From contig NZ_CP127247.1 in assembly GCF_030285785.1 (NCBI RefSeq), positions 2,813,501-2,877,500 on the forward strand: a DNA stretch of 64,000 bases, written 5' to 3'. Positions 42,376-53,388 of the stretch are shown here, one piece after another. Made by a program: the position numbers and the translations under genes. Within the stretch, counting starts at the first letter, position 1. The number at the start of each line of letters is the position of its first letter. Under the pieces are notes generated by a model. It was not told the DNA's origin. It did not search any database and worked only from the letters and a program-made list of their open reading frames with translations. This DNA comes from Parasedimentitalea psychrophila (GTDB lineage Bacteria > Pseudomonadota > Alphaproteobacteria > Rhodobacterales > Rhodobacteraceae).

Positions 42376-44010
42376 ATGTCAGACTATTTTGATCTGGGCA
42401 GTTACAGTCGCCCCGTAAGTACTATTCCTGTTGCACAGACTTGGCTCGATCGGGGCCTTGTCTGGTTATTTGCGTACAATCACGAAGAAGCCATTGTGTG
42501 TTTTGAAAAGGCGCTGGAAGCCGATCCGGCCTGTGCACTTGCCCATTGGGGTATCGCTTACGCCATCGGACCCAACTACAACAAGCCGTGGGAGTTCTTC
42601 ACTCCTGATGAGAAGGGCCCAGCCCTCGCCCTCGCCCATGCGGCGCTGATGGCAGGGCTCGCGCTCGAGGATGCTAAGCCCGTTGAACGCGCTCTGATCG
42701 AAGCGCTGGCTTCTCGCTACCCCACCGATCCGGAGATTGAGGACTACCAGCCGTTCAACGACGGATTCTCTGCAGCGATGAAGCCGGTCTACGAGGCGAA
42801 CCAGGACGATCTGGACATCGCCTGCATCTATGCCGAAGCACTGATGAACCGGACGCCGTGGCAGCTCTGGGATTGTCACAAGGGCGTGCCGAACCCTGAG
42901 GCATCCACGGTCGAGGCGATGGCGGTTCTAGAACGCGCCTTCGACCAGACCCTGGGCGCTTGGGACCACCCGGGATTGCTGCACATGTACGTCCACCTGA
43001 TGGAGATGTCGCCGCATCCAGAACGCGCGTTGCGTCATGGCGACAGGCTGACGGACCTCGTCCCGGATGCTGGCCACCTCGTGCACATGGGTACCCATAT
43101 CGACGTGCTCTGCGGCGATTATCAGAACGTTCTTTACCGCAATCTCGCCGCATCCAAGGTTGATGAAACGTTCAAAGCCTATGCTGGGCCAGTGAATTTC
43201 TATGCACTTTACCGTATCCACAACCTGCATTTCGCCTTTTATGGCGCGATGTTCCTTGGCCAGAAGGCTGCGGCGGTCGACGCGGTCGTGCGCCTGCGTG
43301 CCGAAGTTCCGGACGAGGTTGTCCGCACCTACCCGGACATCTTCGAGACCTTCGTGGCCGCTGCGCCACATGTCTATATCCGGTTCGGCATGTGGTCCGA
43401 GATCCTAGAACTGCCCCAGCCAGAGGACAGAGAACTCTACGTCACCACCAACGCGCTGATCTACTATGCCAAGGCGGTGGCGCTAGCCAATCTCGGCCGC
43501 CATGACGAGGCCGAAGACGCCATGGCCCACTTCACCGCGGCCTATGCTGAGGTGCCAGACACACGGATGCTCTTCAACAACAAGGCGCATGATGTCCTCG
43601 CGATTGCCGAAGAGATGATGAAGGGTGAAATCGCTTTCAAGGCGGGTCGACGCGAAAAAGGTCTCGATCACCTGCGCAAGGCGGTCGTTCTGGACGACAA
43701 CCTGGCCTATGAGGAGCCCTGGTCCTGGCCGCAGCCCACCCGCCATGCCCTGGGCGCATTGCTGATGGAAGCGGGTGCATACGACGAGGCCGAGGCAATC
43801 TACCGAGCGGATCTGGGGCTCGATGGCAAGCTGCCACGGCCCAGTCAGCATCCGCGCAACGTCTGGGCACTGCACGGACTGCACGAATGCCTGCAGCGTC
43901 GCGGTGAAATGGTAGAACTGCCGCATGTCAAGGTGCTTCTCGATCAGGCTTTAGCCCGTGCTGATATCCCGATCCGTGCCAGTTGCCTATGCCGAGTCGA
44001 GTCGGCCTGA
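42376..44010 (+). CDS. TPR protein of the TTC38-like family
   Basis: A 544-residue soluble protein with several tetratricopeptide-like helix pairs: WLDRGLVWLFAYNHEEAIVC and FEKALEADPACALAHWGIAY near the N-terminus, and more around VALANLGRHDEAEDAMAHF and ALLMEAGAYDEAEAIYRADL near the C-terminus. The mid-protein HLMEMSPHPERALRHGDRLT and HLVHMGTHIDVLCGDY fit TTC38-like proteins. The ATG at 42376 has GGGAGAAAG upstream; the TTG at 42361 is less likely. A protein-binding role is assumed; the function is unknown. Flanked by repeat modules on both sides, so it is a single-gene unit. Codon use is more GC-rich than in the neighbours. Confidence 0.86.
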   Translation: MSDYFDLGSYSRPVSTIPVAQTWLDRGLVWLFAYNHEEAIVCFEKALEADPACALAHWGIAYAIGPNYNKPWEFFTPDEKGPALALAHAALMAGLALEDAKPVERALIEALASRYPTDPEIEDYQPFNDGFSAAMKPVYEANQDDLDIACIYAEALMNRTPWQLWDCHKGVPNPEASTVEAMAVLERAFDQTLGAWDHPGLLHMYVHLMEMSPHPERALRHGDRLTDLVPDAGHLVHMGTHIDVLCGDYQNVLYRNLAASKVDETFKAYAGPVNFYALYRIHNLHFAFYGAMFLGQKAAAVDAVVRLRAEVPDEVVRTYPDIFETFVAAAPHVYIRFGMWSEILELPQPEDRELYVTTNALIYYAKAVALANLGRHDEAEDAMAHFTAAYAEVPDTRMLFNNKAHDVLAIAEEMMKGEIAFKAGRREKGLDHLRKAVVLDDNLAYEEPWSWPQPTRHALGALLMEAGAYDEAEAIYRADLGLDGKLPRPSQHPRNVWALHGLHECLQRRGEMVELPHVKVLLDQALARADIPIRASCLCRVESA

Positions 44011-44576
44011 GCCTGAAAGAACCCTATGCGCCTCCGCTTCTAGGGGCGCATATTAGAAAGGTTCGACCCAACACGAAAGGGCGATCAACCACTTTCCATG
44101 CAAGCCGCGTTTCGAGGAAGCATTGGCGCGGCACACGAATATTAGATACTAGACGGATTTGTCCAGTGCTGCCGTCTTTTGGAGTTCGTAAATGCTGCGC
44201 GATGCATGAATGACCGGTCTGACGGACCGCGCCGCTGCAGTTTGATGTGGTCACCAATGTCGGCATCGGGCCGTTCTCGACATTTATAGGCGAGTGAAGT
44301 GGCCCAATTGCTGCACCATGCACATATAGGTACTAAGGGCGGGAAGTTGCCATTCGCTGCAGATGCGAATTTTTCGGCTCAATCGGCAAAGCGGACATTT
44401 GACCGCACCTTTGGATCTATTTCAGCAAACCGAACTGATGTGAAGCCCTAGCATACGAAGCACCGTTGGCGGACCGGAGCCCACAGTCAACTGGCTGACG
44501 TTGAATTGCAGACTAGGGTTTCTGCAATTATTATGACCACTGTTCAAAGTCCGTTTTCTATATGTCGTATTCCAGC
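44011..44576. repeat. Gene-free gap with module A repeat
   Basis: GCATCGGGCCGTTCTCGACA and GGCGAGTGAAGTGGCCCAAT lead to the module A core TGCTGCACCATGCAC at 44309-44323, then TACTAAGGGCGGGAAG and CATTCGCTGCAG. The parts before and after have no recognisable gene. Confidence 0.6.
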
Positions 44577-45839
44577 TTATTTGACTGAGAGATCGACAAC
44601 AGCGTTTACGGCCCCGCCCAGTACACGTTGCAAGTGAAAAAGGGTCAGCGGATCGTTAGGCAGTTCCGCCACAAGCGCCGCCAGCGACTGTCGGGCCAGC
44701 GGGGACCCGCTGGCCAGCTGAGCAAAAGCGACCCGATAGGCTTCCATCGGTTTCGACGAGCTGATTTCCAGTGACAGAGGTTCAAAGGTCGCCAATCTTT
44801 GCGACTTGCCAGCCAAGAGCAATTCGCCCGCCGGGCGGCCTGCAAAATCTCCGATTTTTGCAACGACACTTTCGCTCACACAGATGCGGGTGCCTAGAGT
44901 TTTGTTGGCGTTCTCCAGGCGCGCTGCAGTATTTACAGCATCACCATAGGCTGTGTAGTCAAAAAACGATTCTCCGCCAAAATTGCCGATTATCGCTTCG
45001 CCTGAATTAACGCCGATGCGTGTAGTCCCCAGTGCAACCCCACGCGCGTTCCAGTCTGAGCGATAATCTTCGGCGAACCTGTCGATCTCAAGCGCGCAAT
45101 TGACGGAACACGCCGCGTGATCAGTTTGGGCCACCGGCGCTCCGAATGTCACCTGAACAGCATCTCCAATGATCTTCATCACAGTGCCTTCGTTGGAAAA
45201 TACGATCTTGGCAATGCCTTCTATGTAGTCGTTTAACAGCCTAATGATAATGTCAGGTTCCGTCGATTCAACCAGATTGGTAAACCCGGTCAGATCCGTG
45301 AACAGGAACGTCGCTTCGCGTCGCTCGCCACCAGGTTTCATCTGTTCGGAATCCAGCGCCATCGATTCCACAACACTAGGCGAAAAATATCGTGACAGCG
45401 TCGCCCTGGCCAGTTCGGCCTCGGCCTTTTCGCGCTGCAAAGTTTTGAATTTTTCCAGGTGCTCGAGGGTCTTGCGAATGGTGACCTCTAAATCGTCAAA
45501 TTCAATGGGTTTGGTCACAAAATCAAAAGCCCCGCGATTCATCGCAGTTCGGATGTTTTCCATATCACCATAGGCGGAAACGACCACGGTTTTCAGATTT
45601 TGATACTTATCACCCAAGTGGGTCAACAGCGTCAGGCCATCCATTTTCGGCATGTTGATATCCGACAAGACCATCAACACGTCTGTGTCCGTCTCCAGCA
45701 TATCCAACGCCTCTTGCCCGTCACGGGCAAACACAAACTCCATTTCATTTCTGCGGATTTCCCGGCGGAATTTTTGCGTAATCAACGCCTCAACATCCGG
45801 TTCATCGTCAACCACCAAAATACGGTTTGCGGATGTCAT
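44577..45839 (-). CDS. Response regulator fused to a class III nucleotide cyclase
   Basis: A 420-residue two-domain protein. The receiver domain (1-125) has the acidic pair in VVDDEPD, the phospho-acceptor Asp in [11 protein letters not shown] and Lys in VTKPIEF. A coiled coil ([20 protein letters not shown], about 130-150) connects it to the cyclase domain, where [38 protein letters not shown] and [17 protein letters not shown] give the two metal Asp and the Asn/Arg. Phosphorylation by the kinase at 46234 would be expected to switch cyclic nucleotide synthesis. It overlaps the preceding response regulator gene by four bases, so the three genes are one operon. Confidence 0.92.
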   Translation of the reverse strand: MTSANRILVVDDEPDVEALITQKFRREIRRNEMEFVFARDGQEALDMLETDTDVLMVLSDINMPKMDGLTLLTHLGDKYQNLKTVVVSAYGDMENIRTAMNRGAFDFVTKPIEFDDLEVTIRKTLEHLEKFKTLQREKAEAELARATLSRYFSPSVVESMALDSEQMKPGGERREATFLFTDLTGFTNLVESTEPDIIIRLLNDYIEGIAKIVFSNEGTVMKIIGDAVQVTFGAPVAQTDHAACSVNCALEIDRFAEDYRSDWNARGVALGTTRIGVNSGEAIIGNFGGESFFDYTAYGDAVNTAARLENANKTLGTRICVSESVVAKIGDFAGRPAGELLLAGKSQRLATFEPLSLEISSSKPMEAYRVAFAQLASGSPLARQSLAALVAELPNDPLTLFHLQRVLGGAVNAVVDLSVK

Positions 45840-46225
45840 GACGCTGCCTGATCTGACAATTCGGCCAGTTCGGATTTCAGTTTCGCAAAATCAACCGGTT
45901 TGGACACAAGCTGCACCGCGCCGCGTTTCATGGCGTCTGATTCCGTGCCCGCATCTCCGTAGGCAGTGATCATGATAACGGGTAGATCAGGTTTTTTCTG
46001 CTTGACGACATCCAATAGTTCCAGGCCGCTCATCCCCGGCATATTGATATCCGACAACAACGCCATCACACTGGGCGATGTTTCCCTTTCCAATACATCC
46101 AGCGCCTGATCGGCAGACTGCGCAAAAAGGAATTCATAATGCTTTTTGCGGATTTCTCGACGAAAATTTTGCCGGAACAATAACTCGGCATCAGGTTCAT
46201 CATCGACCATCAATACTTTTAGCAT
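45836..46225 (-). CDS. Single-domain response regulator
   Basis: A 129-residue receiver: [13 protein letters not shown], phospho-acceptor in [16 protein letters not shown], Thr in [10 protein letters not shown] and Lys in LVSKPVDF. There is no output domain, so it acts as a phosphate relay or binds a partner. The ATG at 46225 ([18 protein letters not shown] upstream) is preferred to the longer frame to 46276. It lies nine bases after the kinase stop and overlaps the cyclase gene. Confidence 0.92.
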   Translation of the reverse strand: MLKVLMVDDEPDAELLFRQNFRREIRKKHYEFLFAQSADQALDVLERETSPSVMALLSDINMPGMSGLELLDVVKQKKPDLPVIMITAYGDAGTESDAMKRGAVQLVSKPVDFAKLKSELAELSDQAAS

Positions 46226-46233
46226 CAGTCCCC

Positions 46234-49200
46234 CTATTGAGCATCGTGGGCGGTATGCTTGGGAAGAGACAGGCAAAAAACTGTGCCTTTGTTCAATTTC
46301 GTTTGAAAACTCAACTCGCCGCCATGCTGCTTAACTATATCAAAACTCATCGACAGGCCTAAACCTGTCCCTTCTCCCGTTGGTTTTGTGGTAAAAAATG
46401 GATTGAAAATCTTATCTCTGGCGTCTTCCGGGATACCGCCACCATTGTCAGAGATCATGACCAGATACTGCTCGCCTTTCTGCACCGTTGACACCACCAG
46501 TTTGGCGGGATCACCACCAGATTTGGAATGTTTCACCGCCTCGTACATGCCATTGCCACACAGGTTTAGAATCACTCTTTGCAAGTCCTGCGGCAGGCAT
46601 TCAACTTGCCCCACATCCTCTGACAATTCGAGTTGCAGATCGACATTGAACCCTTTGTCTGCGGCGCGGGCCCCGTGAAAGGCCAAATTCAAACCCTCTT
46701 GGGTCAGCGCATTCAGGTCCACGATGTGTTTCTCGCTAGAGCCTTCGCGCGAATGCAGCAGCATGTTCTTGACGATGCTGTCGGCGCGGCGTCCATGCTG
46801 ATCGATTTTTAGCAGGTTGTTCTTGACGGTGGCTAACAAATCTTCGGCATCGTCCCGATCGTCTTCGCTCAACGCGGAAATCGGACCTTCCAGAACTTCG
46901 GCCAGCTCTTCCATCATCTCGGCAGACAATTTGGCGAAATTGTTCACAAAGTTCAGCGGGTTCTTGATCTCGTGTGCGATCCCGGCGGTTAATTGCCCAA
47001 GGCTGGCCATCTTCTCTGCGTGTACCAATCTCTGTTGCGCGTTCTTCAATTCCTGCAAAGCGGATTCGGCTTTGTCGCGCGCTCGTGAAATTTCAGATAT
47101 GTCAAAATAGGTCAGCATCCTGCCACCATCTGGTAACGCGACACATTGATAGCTCACAACAGTGCCATCCTTCCGACGCACTTCGGTTGGCGCAATGTTT
47201 CCAGCCTGAATGGCCAGGATCCGGTTGTCCAGCCATTCGTCCCAGTCGTCAGGTTCCACGTCATAATAGCCTCTATTTTGGACATAGGATATCAACTCCC
47301 GGGCGCTGGGATGCTCTTTGATGAATTCTGGTGAAATATTCCAAATTTGGCCAAATGCCCGATTTGTGATCCGCGCGCGCAGATCCGGACCCATGAACAT
47401 GATGCCATAGTCGATATTGTCGAGCACCGCATTGAACTCGGCTAAAGCGGATCTCTGCTTTTCCTCGGCCTGCTTACGCTCGGTCACATCAGTGTAAGTC
47501 GAGACAAAACCACCGCCTTCGATGGGCATTCCCACGACTTCGATAACCACTCCGTCCGGGCGTGTGCGTTCGAACCGGTGCGGTTCAAACTTGGCAGACA
47601 ATTCCAAACGCTCGCGAACCTGCTCATCAACGTTCCCGGGGCCATATTCGCCGCGTTCCGCATTGTAGCGGAACGCTTGTTCCATTGAGAAACCTGCTGC
47701 AAACTTTTCCGTCGGAAGGTCCATTAATTCGAGGAATTTCTGGTTAAGAGCCATGGTGTTCAGGTCCCGGTCAACCATCGTGATACCTTGGCCCATGTTC
47801 TCCATGGTGGATTTCAGAATGATCGACTGCTTTTCGATCTCCATTTGGCTGGTTTTCAATTCTGTTACATCGGTGTAAATCGAAACGATCCCGCCATCTT
47901 TGGTGCGATGATCGGTAATTTGCAGCCATTGCCCATCAATCAGTTGCTCGCGACTGTCTCCAATCGCTGCCAGCCGCTTTTCGGCAATCGCCGCCAGATA
48001 GCTAGGAACGTCACCTTCAGACAGCGGGAACAACCCGCGTCCCAGACCAGCCGCAATAATGTCGGTGAACAAGGCGCCCGGTGCGACGACATCCCCCAGT
48101 TTCGAAAAATACTCGCGATACCGCGCATTACATGTGACCAAACGGTCGTCAGCCCCCCACAATGCGAATCCCGATGAAATCGCCTCAATCGCTTCCTCAA
48201 ACCGTTGCCGCGCGGCCTGGGCTTCGTCTTCGCGGCGTTTGAATTCTGTGATGTCGGTATACACCAACACTCGACCACCGTCGGGCATCGTCCGTTCGTT
48301 CAGCAAAATCCACTTGCCATTGGCCAGCTCCAACTCCCACTTGGCAACGGGTTGCTTCCATGCCTCTACACGCGACTTGACCCATGCATCCACCCCGTCC
48401 GGATGGGGTTGAAACATCCCCAGATTATACCCGTCGCGGATCATGTCGAAAAAAGAACGCCCGACCACGATCACATCTGACAAATCAGCTCCGCCCGCCG
48501 CGTCGCCGAATATTTCTACATAGCGCTCGTTGAACAATTCCACGTGATCGTCGGGGTTAATCAGCAAAATGCCATCTGAGATCGTGCTCAGCGAGGTCAT
48601 CAAACGCGATTTGGTTCGTTCCAGCTCCGATTCTGCTTGGCGTATTTCGGTAATGTCACGAATAGCGCCAACAAGACGCACAACACGGCCCTGGCTGTCT
48701 CTTTCACCTACACTACGGTCACTCACCCACCTGTAGCCGCCTGCCTTGGCACGCAGGCGGTAAGTCAGCTCGACGGAGTCAGTCTGCTCTTTAAAATGGT
48801 CGCGAATTGCGGCAATGTAATTGGGCCGATCGTTTGGGTGCAAACAGTCCGCCCATATCCTTGAAGGTCCAGTTCCAACCTTCAGACCCAGCAATTGGGT
48901 CAGATTGTCAGACAAATAAAGCACGTCATCGGTGACGTTCCAGTCAAAAAAGCCATCACTTGATGCACGCGTAACAAGGGAGTATCGCTCTTCGCTTGCT
49001 GCCAGCGCAGCATCTTTCCGGACGCGCTCACCGATGTCACGAACCGCCGCTACCATCCGCGTGGTTCTGCCATCGCTGTTTCTGATCGATGTGCCATGAT
49101 CCGATACCCACATCCATTGACCAGAGGCGTCTCTGAGCCGGTACTCGCACTCCCATCTAGGCTGGGCGCCTGATCTGTGTTCTTGCAACGTTGATTGATA

Positions 49201-49875
49201 ATGCGCCAGATCATTGGGATGGATCAGCCGCTCCCACGACCAGTCGCGGATCCCGTCCGCCTTTAATTCCAACCCCAGGAAGGCCCCCAAACGTTCAGAC
49301 GCATAAAAGCGATCTTCTTCAATGTGCCAGTCGTAAATAGCCTCTTCAGCCGCTTCAGACACCAGCGCATACCGCTCTTCGCTGGCCTGTAACGCGCGTT
49401 CAGCGTTTCGCTCGGCTGTGCAATCCTGAAACGTTACAATCAATCCGCCAGACGATGTGTGGCGATATCGGATTTGAAGGATTTGACCGCTGGCCAATTC
49501 CCGTTCCAGCTCACGTTCGCCAGACGTTGTGATTTCGGCAATCCGTTCAGCAACCTGATCGTCGCTTGCACCGGGCCCAAAATCGCCCCGCTCAGCATTG
49601 AACAACAGTAAGTTCTGCAGGCTGACGCCATGCCGACATAAAACTTTAGGGTATTGCCTCAGCGCACGAAAGGCCGAGTTACAAAATGTCAGCTGCAGAT
49701 CGCTGTCAAAAATTCCGACGCCCACGCTCAGAAGCTCCAAGCCTTCTTCCGCGTACACTGGCTCAGTTACCATCATATACCCCGAGGTTCCCGAAACAAT
49801 AGGAACAGATAAAGGGTTGCATACAAAATTCTCTTTGTTGTTTGAGCTCCATCGCTTGCGCGTATTGTGCGACAT
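46234..49875 (-). CDS. Soluble multi-PAS sensor histidine kinase
   Basis: A 1213-residue kinase without membrane segments. By eye I count seven PAS domains in a row (roughly 45-165, 170-290, 295-420, 425-550, 555-675, 680-810 and 810-935). The second and third are PAS_3-like with a C-terminal PAC part; the others are PAS_7-like. The dimerisation helix has the phospho-His at residue 968 ([14 protein letters not shown]). The ATPase domain follows with [24 protein letters not shown] and [15 protein letters not shown]. It should phosphorylate the two response regulators encoded downstream. The start could instead be ATG at 49776 ([12 protein letters not shown]). The signal is unknown; the PAS domains may bind haem, flavin or ligands, but no diagnostic residue is clear. 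Confidence 0.93.
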   Translation of the reverse strand: MSHNTRKRWSSNNKENFVCNPLSVPIVSGTSGYMMVTEPVYAEEGLELLSVGVGIFDSDLQLTFCNSAFRALRQYPKVLCRHGVSLQNLLLFNAERGDFGPGASDDQVAERIAEITTSGERELERELASGQILQIRYRHTSSGGLIVTFQDCTAERNAERALQASEERYALVSEAAEEAIYDWHIEEDRFYASERLGAFLGLELKADGIRDWSWERLIHPNDLAHYQSTLQEHRSGAQPRWECEYRLRDASGQWMWVSDHGTSIRNSDGRTTRMVAAVRDIGERVRKDAALAASEERYSLVTRASSDGFFDWNVTDDVLYLSDNLTQLLGLKVGTGPSRIWADCLHPNDRPNYIAAIRDHFKEQTDSVELTYRLRAKAGGYRWVSDRSVGERDSQGRVVRLVGAIRDITEIRQAESELERTKSRLMTSLSTISDGILLINPDDHVELFNERYVEIFGDAAGGADLSDVIVVGRSFFDMIRDGYNLGMFQPHPDGVDAWVKSRVEAWKQPVAKWELELANGKWILLNERTMPDGGRVLVYTDITEFKRREDEAQAARQRFEEAIEAISSGFALWGADDRLVTCNARYREYFSKLGDVVAPGALFTDIIAAGLGRGLFPLSEGDVPSYLAAIAEKRLAAIGDSREQLIDGQWLQITDHRTKDGGIVSIYTDVTELKTSQMEIEKQSIILKSTMENMGQGITMVDRDLNTMALNQKFLELMDLPTEKFAAGFSMEQAFRYNAERGEYGPGNVDEQVRERLELSAKFEPHRFERTRPDGVVIEVVGMPIEGGGFVSTYTDVTERKQAEEKQRSALAEFNAVLDNIDYGIMFMGPDLRARITNRAFGQIWNISPEFIKEHPSARELISYVQNRGYYDVEPDDWDEWLDNRILAIQAGNIAPTEVRRKDGTVVSYQCVALPDGGRMLTYFDISEISRARDKAESALQELKNAQQRLVHAEKMASLGQLTAGIAHEIKNPLNFVNNFAKLSAEMMEELAEVLEGPISALSEDDRDDAEDLLATVKNNLLKIDQHGRRADSIVKNMLLHSREGSSEKHIVDLNALTQEGLNLAFHGARAADKGFNVDLQLELSEDVGQVECLPQDLQRVILNLCGNGMYEAVKHSKSGGDPAKLVVSTVQKGEQYLVMISDNGGGIPEDARDKIFNPFFTTKPTGEGTGLGLSMSFDIVKQHGGELSFQTKLNKGTVFCLSLPKHTAHDAQ

Positions 49876-50070
49876 AAGCCGTTTCCGATGTCGGGCAATG
49901 ATGGAGCTACAATAATTTTTTTTGGCTCGAGAAACTCCCGCCTAGGTTGCTGCTTTATAGGACGATAAACATCCGCACCCGTGATCTAGGGTCACCGAGA
50001 TATGTCATTCAATTCGATTGCCTGCTTTCTTCGCCGCAGTGCAGAATTGAGTTTGCGCGGTGAACGGCCG

Positions 50071-50130
50071 CTAATGGGATGTACCGGCTCCGCCCCCCAT
50101 CGGGTTAAACTGTGTTTGTTTCACCCGCCA
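50071..50130 (+). mobile_element. Solitary end of an IS110-family element
   Basis: These 60 bases match 53514-53573, the non-coding left end of the IS110-family element at 53.5 kb, with only a few differences (CTAATGGGATGTACCGGCT, CCCATCGGGTTAAACTG, TTTGTTTCACCCGCCA). No transposase follows; the DUF2235 gene remnant continues right after. It is a scar of an imprecise loss. Confidence 0.75.
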
Positions 50131-51040
50131 GGGTTCGAAGCCAATGTCGAACAGACTGTCACACATTTGGCCCACAACTACACGCCGCAAGCTCAAATCT
50201 TCATATATGGTTTCAGCCGAGGTGCGGCGCAGGCGCGGGCCATGACGCGGTTTCTGAGTTGGATGGGCGGCGTGCCCGCCAAGTCTGATGCCTACTACAT
50301 TCCCGAATTCTTCCGCCACTACATTGCCAAGCGCGGTTTGGGATCCCCTTATGACATAAAGAACTCGAAAGGCGAAACGCCGGCCGAACGAATGGTGCCA
50401 CTAAATGTCACATTTTTAGGGGTTTGGGATACTGTCATGGCCCTTGGCTCCCGCTTCCGCTCTGATGGGACGACGTCCGTTGAAGAGAAGTCCTTTCACG
50501 TCGGTACAAAGCCCGCGACATGCGTGCAGCACGCACGACAGGCGATTGCAATTGACGAAAAACGTGCAGATTTTAGTTCAGAAATCTGGCTGGAACCGAC
50601 GAATGGTCAGACGCTCGAGCAACGCTGGTTCGCTGGAGCACATGCTAACGTTGGAGGATCCTATGGCAATGACGGGATCGCCAATTGTGCGCTGCATTGG
50701 ATAGTCGACGAGGCGAAGACTCATGGCTTGGATGTCGACGAGGCATTTCTTGAGAAATACCGATGATTTTCGCGTGACATTCTAGGCGATCCGTACACGC
50801 TGATGTACCGCCTCGCCGACACCCTTCGCTGCAAAAGTAACAACGGAAAGCGCGTTCTTAAAGGCTATCCCGAAACGGCCAATCTCTCGATCGACCCGTT
50901 CGCAATTGAACGATTTTGCAGCGATCCTGCCGATTATCCGAAGACAATGTCTCAACCCGACCGTCCCGAAGAACTGGTAAAGATCGCCAAGGTCCATGCA
51001 AATGATGCAAAGGCGTGGATCGAGAGCTACGGTCTTAACC
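50131..51040 (+). pseudogene. DUF2235 (Tle1-like) phospholipase/hydrolase, N-terminally truncated and interrupted by TGA
   Basis: The frame reads GFEANVEQTVTHLAHNYTPQ, the nucleophile elbow IFIYGFSRGAAQARAM, FLGVWDTVMALG and WFAGAHANVGGSYGNDG, the Ser and Asp/His regions of DUF2235 proteins. The first part of the gene (strand with the oxyanion DGT motif) is missing, replaced by the IS110 scar. An in-frame TGA at 50764-50766 follows EKYR; the same frame then continues with GDPYTLMYRLADTLRCKSNN until the IS5 end at 51041. So it carries at least three lesions. Tle1-type relatives are type VI secretion effectors; no such locus is here. Confidence 0.8.
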
Positions 51041-51487
51041 GGCTTTGTTGCACAAATTGATTGAGGGGATTCATCTCGTGAATCCAGCGTGATAACTGAC
51101 GGTCATGGGCAGCTGGACACCGACGACTTATAAGACCAAGAACTGGTCGAACTATAACCTTTCCCTGAAGCGGCGCGGGTCTTTATCAATCTGGTTTGAC
51201 ACAGAGATGGTGTGGGAGGCGAAGCCTTCAGGCCAACGTGGACGTCAGCAGGCTTATAGCGATGCGGCGATACAAGCATGCCTGACCATCAAAGTGCTGT
51301 TCGGCTTGCCTTTGAGGCAGGCGACCGGGTTTGTGGAAAGCCTACTGGAACTGGTCGGGCTCGACTGGGCGGTACCAGATTTCAGCACCTTGTGTCGACG
51401 ACAGAAATTGTTGTCTGTTGCCATTCCATACCGGGGTTCACCGGGACCATTGCACCTTCTGATAGACAGCACTGGCATCAAAGCCGA
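51041..51487 (+). mobile_element. IS5-family element, left part only
   Basis: Starts with GGCTTTGTTGCACAAA at 51041, the typical terminal repeat of this IS5 group. It is cut at about 51487, where IS3 DNA in the opposite orientation begins. Confidence 0.75.
51105..51487 (+). pseudogene. IS5-family transposase, N-terminal part
   Basis: About 128 codons: the start MGSWTPTTYKTKNWSNYNLS, LPLRQATGFVESLLELVGLD, DFSTLCRRQK and PLHLLIDSTGIKAE, which is the beginning of the DDE catalytic domain (first Asp in LLIDSTGIK). The remaining two thirds are absent. The frame then runs about 15 codons into IS3 DNA. No function expected. Confidence 0.85.
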
Positions 51488-52171
51488 GATGCCCTTGTCT
51501 TGCAGCCATTCCGCCAGTTCCCCTGAGACGTAGCTGGAACCGTTATCACTCAGCAGGCGTGGCTTGTGGACGACATGAACTTGGTCACATCCCGATGCTT
51601 CCAAAGCCAAGTCCAACGTATCGGTGACGTCTTGTGTTCTCATGTTCGTGCAAAGCTTCCATGAGATGATGTACCGGCTGTAATCGTCCAAGATCGTGCT
51701 GAGATAAAACCAACCCCAGCCGATGATCTTCAGATATGTGAAGTCCGTCTGCCACAACTGGTTGATGGCTGTGGTTTTGTCTTTGAACTCGCTCGCCGCC
51801 TTTATAACGATGAAGGCGGGGCTGGTGATCAGATCGTGCGCCTTCAAGATCCGATACGTCGAAGCCTCTGATACGAAATAGCTTTCTCGATCCGTGAACG
51901 TCACTGCCAGTTCACGTGGCGACAACTCGGTCTCGTTCAGCGCCAACTTCACGACCTTGCGCCGTATCGCGTCCGGAATACGGTTCCAGACGTGTTTGGG
52001 CTTCGGCGATTGATCCTGCAGTCCAGCTTCGCCGCGCTGCAAATACCTATCGTACCAACGATAGAAAGTGGTGCGTGGGATGCCCAACTTGGCCAATGTC
52101 AGGCGGGCCGACAGATGCGATCCCTCAACCAGCCTGATGATCTCTAACTTCTCAGATGCAGGGTATCTCAT
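51488..52171 (-). pseudogene. IS3-family OrfB, C-terminally truncated
   Basis: The frame keeps the helix-turn-helix (MRYPASEKLEIIRLVEGSHL, LGIPRTTFYRWYDRYLQRGE) and the first two catalytic residues, Asp in WQTDFTYLKIIG and Asp in RLLSDNGSSYVSG. It stops matching at LQDKG near 51488; the third residue, Glu, is lost. The open frame continues into antisense IS5 sequence to 51254. Inactive. Confidence 0.85.
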
Positions 52172-52580
52172 TCGCGGCCGTCCCCACCGTCGAACATGCT
52201 TTTTTTAAGCAAACGGAGTTCGAGCGTTTGTTCCGCCACAACTTCCTTCAGATCACGCGCTTCACGGCGCAGATCCTTCACTTCGTCGGTGTTTGCAGCG
52301 CGTGCAGTATCGCCAGACAGCCGCTTCTTGCCAGCTTCCATGAAGTCTTTCGACCATTTGTAGTAGATGCCTTGGGAAATGCCCTCACGACGGCACAGCT
52401 CAGCAATGCTGTCTTCGCCACGAAGGCCATCCAGGACGATCCTGATCTTCTCTTCGGATGAGTAATGCTTGCGCCCCTCTCACACATGCTGCGCATGTGC
52501 TGCCGGGCAGGGGTGGCCCGCTTGATATCTTTGACGATCTTCTCGCCAGGGCTTTTGCCTGTTCCAGTTGTATGTCTCAT
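52168..52580 (-). pseudogene. IS3-family OrfA with a short palindromic insertion
   Basis: The start MRHTTGTGKSPGEKIVKDIK, with GAGGAG upstream, is one I recall from a common Roseobacter IS3 OrfA. The continuation EEKIRIVLDGLRGEDSIAEL and CRREGISQGIYYKWSKDF is read one frame over, ending in LRLLKKSMFDGGDGRE. Between the two parts, about 38 extra bases (52473-52510) contain the palindrome CACATGCGCAGCATGTG and shift the frame. The stop overlaps the OrfB start by the normal ATGA. Confidence 0.7.
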
Positions 52581-52728
52581 GTTCCACTCCTCAGTGGTTA
52601 CGATGAGCCAGAAACACTCTCTTATCAAATAACGCTATTTGGACCCATAGGCGCTGACGTCAGACACAGATCCGCCTTGAAGGCGGCGACTGTTCGACCG
52701 ACAGCTTCTGCTACCCCAACACCTGAAC

Positions 52729-53388
52729 GTGAGTATTGAACCGTCTATGGCCGCCCTTTGGTGGGCGGTCATCGCCTCGGGTGCGTATCACGGGATGAAC
52801 CCGGGGATGGGTTGGCCCCTTTCTGTGTCTGCGGCGCTGATGGAAGGTCGGAGATCAGCGCTTGTTACAGCGTTGGCAATGCTTGCGCTTGGACATTTCC
52901 TTGCGATGTCTGCAATTCTATTCCCTTTCTCGGCGATGATAACACTTCTGGACTGGCAGCGTGAAATCCGCGTCGCAGCAGGGCTTTTGGTGATGACGGT
53001 CGGCGCGTATTTGCTGATCAATCGACGCCATCCTAGATTTCTGGCACGGGTCAAACCAACCCGTCTCGCCCTTTGGTCTTTCCTCGCCGCAATGGCCCAT
53101 GGTGCGGGCTTGATGCTGCTACCGATCTATTTGGGTTTGTGCCAGAAAGAAGAGCTGGACACCGGGCATCAGGCTGCGACTGAGTTGATGTCCGGCAACA
53201 TCGAGACAGCGTTGACAGTTGCAATCGTTCACACTGTATTCATGACTTTATCAGGTGGGGTATTGGCCGTAGGTGTGTACAGTTGGCTCGGCCTGAAATT
53301 CCTGTCGAAGACTTGGTTCAACATGGATGCCCTCTGGGCTCTGAGCTTACTCATTGTGGGCCTAATCGGAGTTTGGACAGCCATATAG
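52729..53388 (+). CDS. Uncharacterised integral membrane protein, possibly a small transporter
   Basis: A 219-residue protein with about six hydrophobic helices. The conserved-looking motif AYHGMNPGMGWPLSVSAALM near the start, LLINRRHPRFLARVKPTRLA in a loop and FLAAMAHGAGLMLLPIYLGL resemble proteins often mislabelled in databases as amino-acid antiporters or placed near metal exporters of the RcnA/NreB type. The HGMNPG and AHGAG motifs carry His residues that could bind a metal; this is an inference. GTG at 52729 or ATG at 52747 may be the start. It survives intact between broken mobile elements. Confidence 0.65.
   Translation: MSIEPSMAALWWAVIASGAYHGMNPGMGWPLSVSAALMEGRRSALVTALAMLALGHFLAMSAILFPFSAMITLLDWQREIRVAAGLLVMTVGAYLLINRRHPRFLARVKPTRLALWSFLAAMAHGAGLMLLPIYLGLCQKEELDTGHQAATELMSGNIETALTVAIVHTVFMTLSGGVLAVGVYSWLGLKFLSKTWFNMDALWALSLLIVGLIGVWTAI

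Noticed and set aside
40024-44370. Small proteins beginning MCMVQQ or MHGAAIG found in several gaps
   Set aside because: These are translations of the module A repeat in different frames; the same DNA appears in both orientations and the protein ends differ, so they are not genes.
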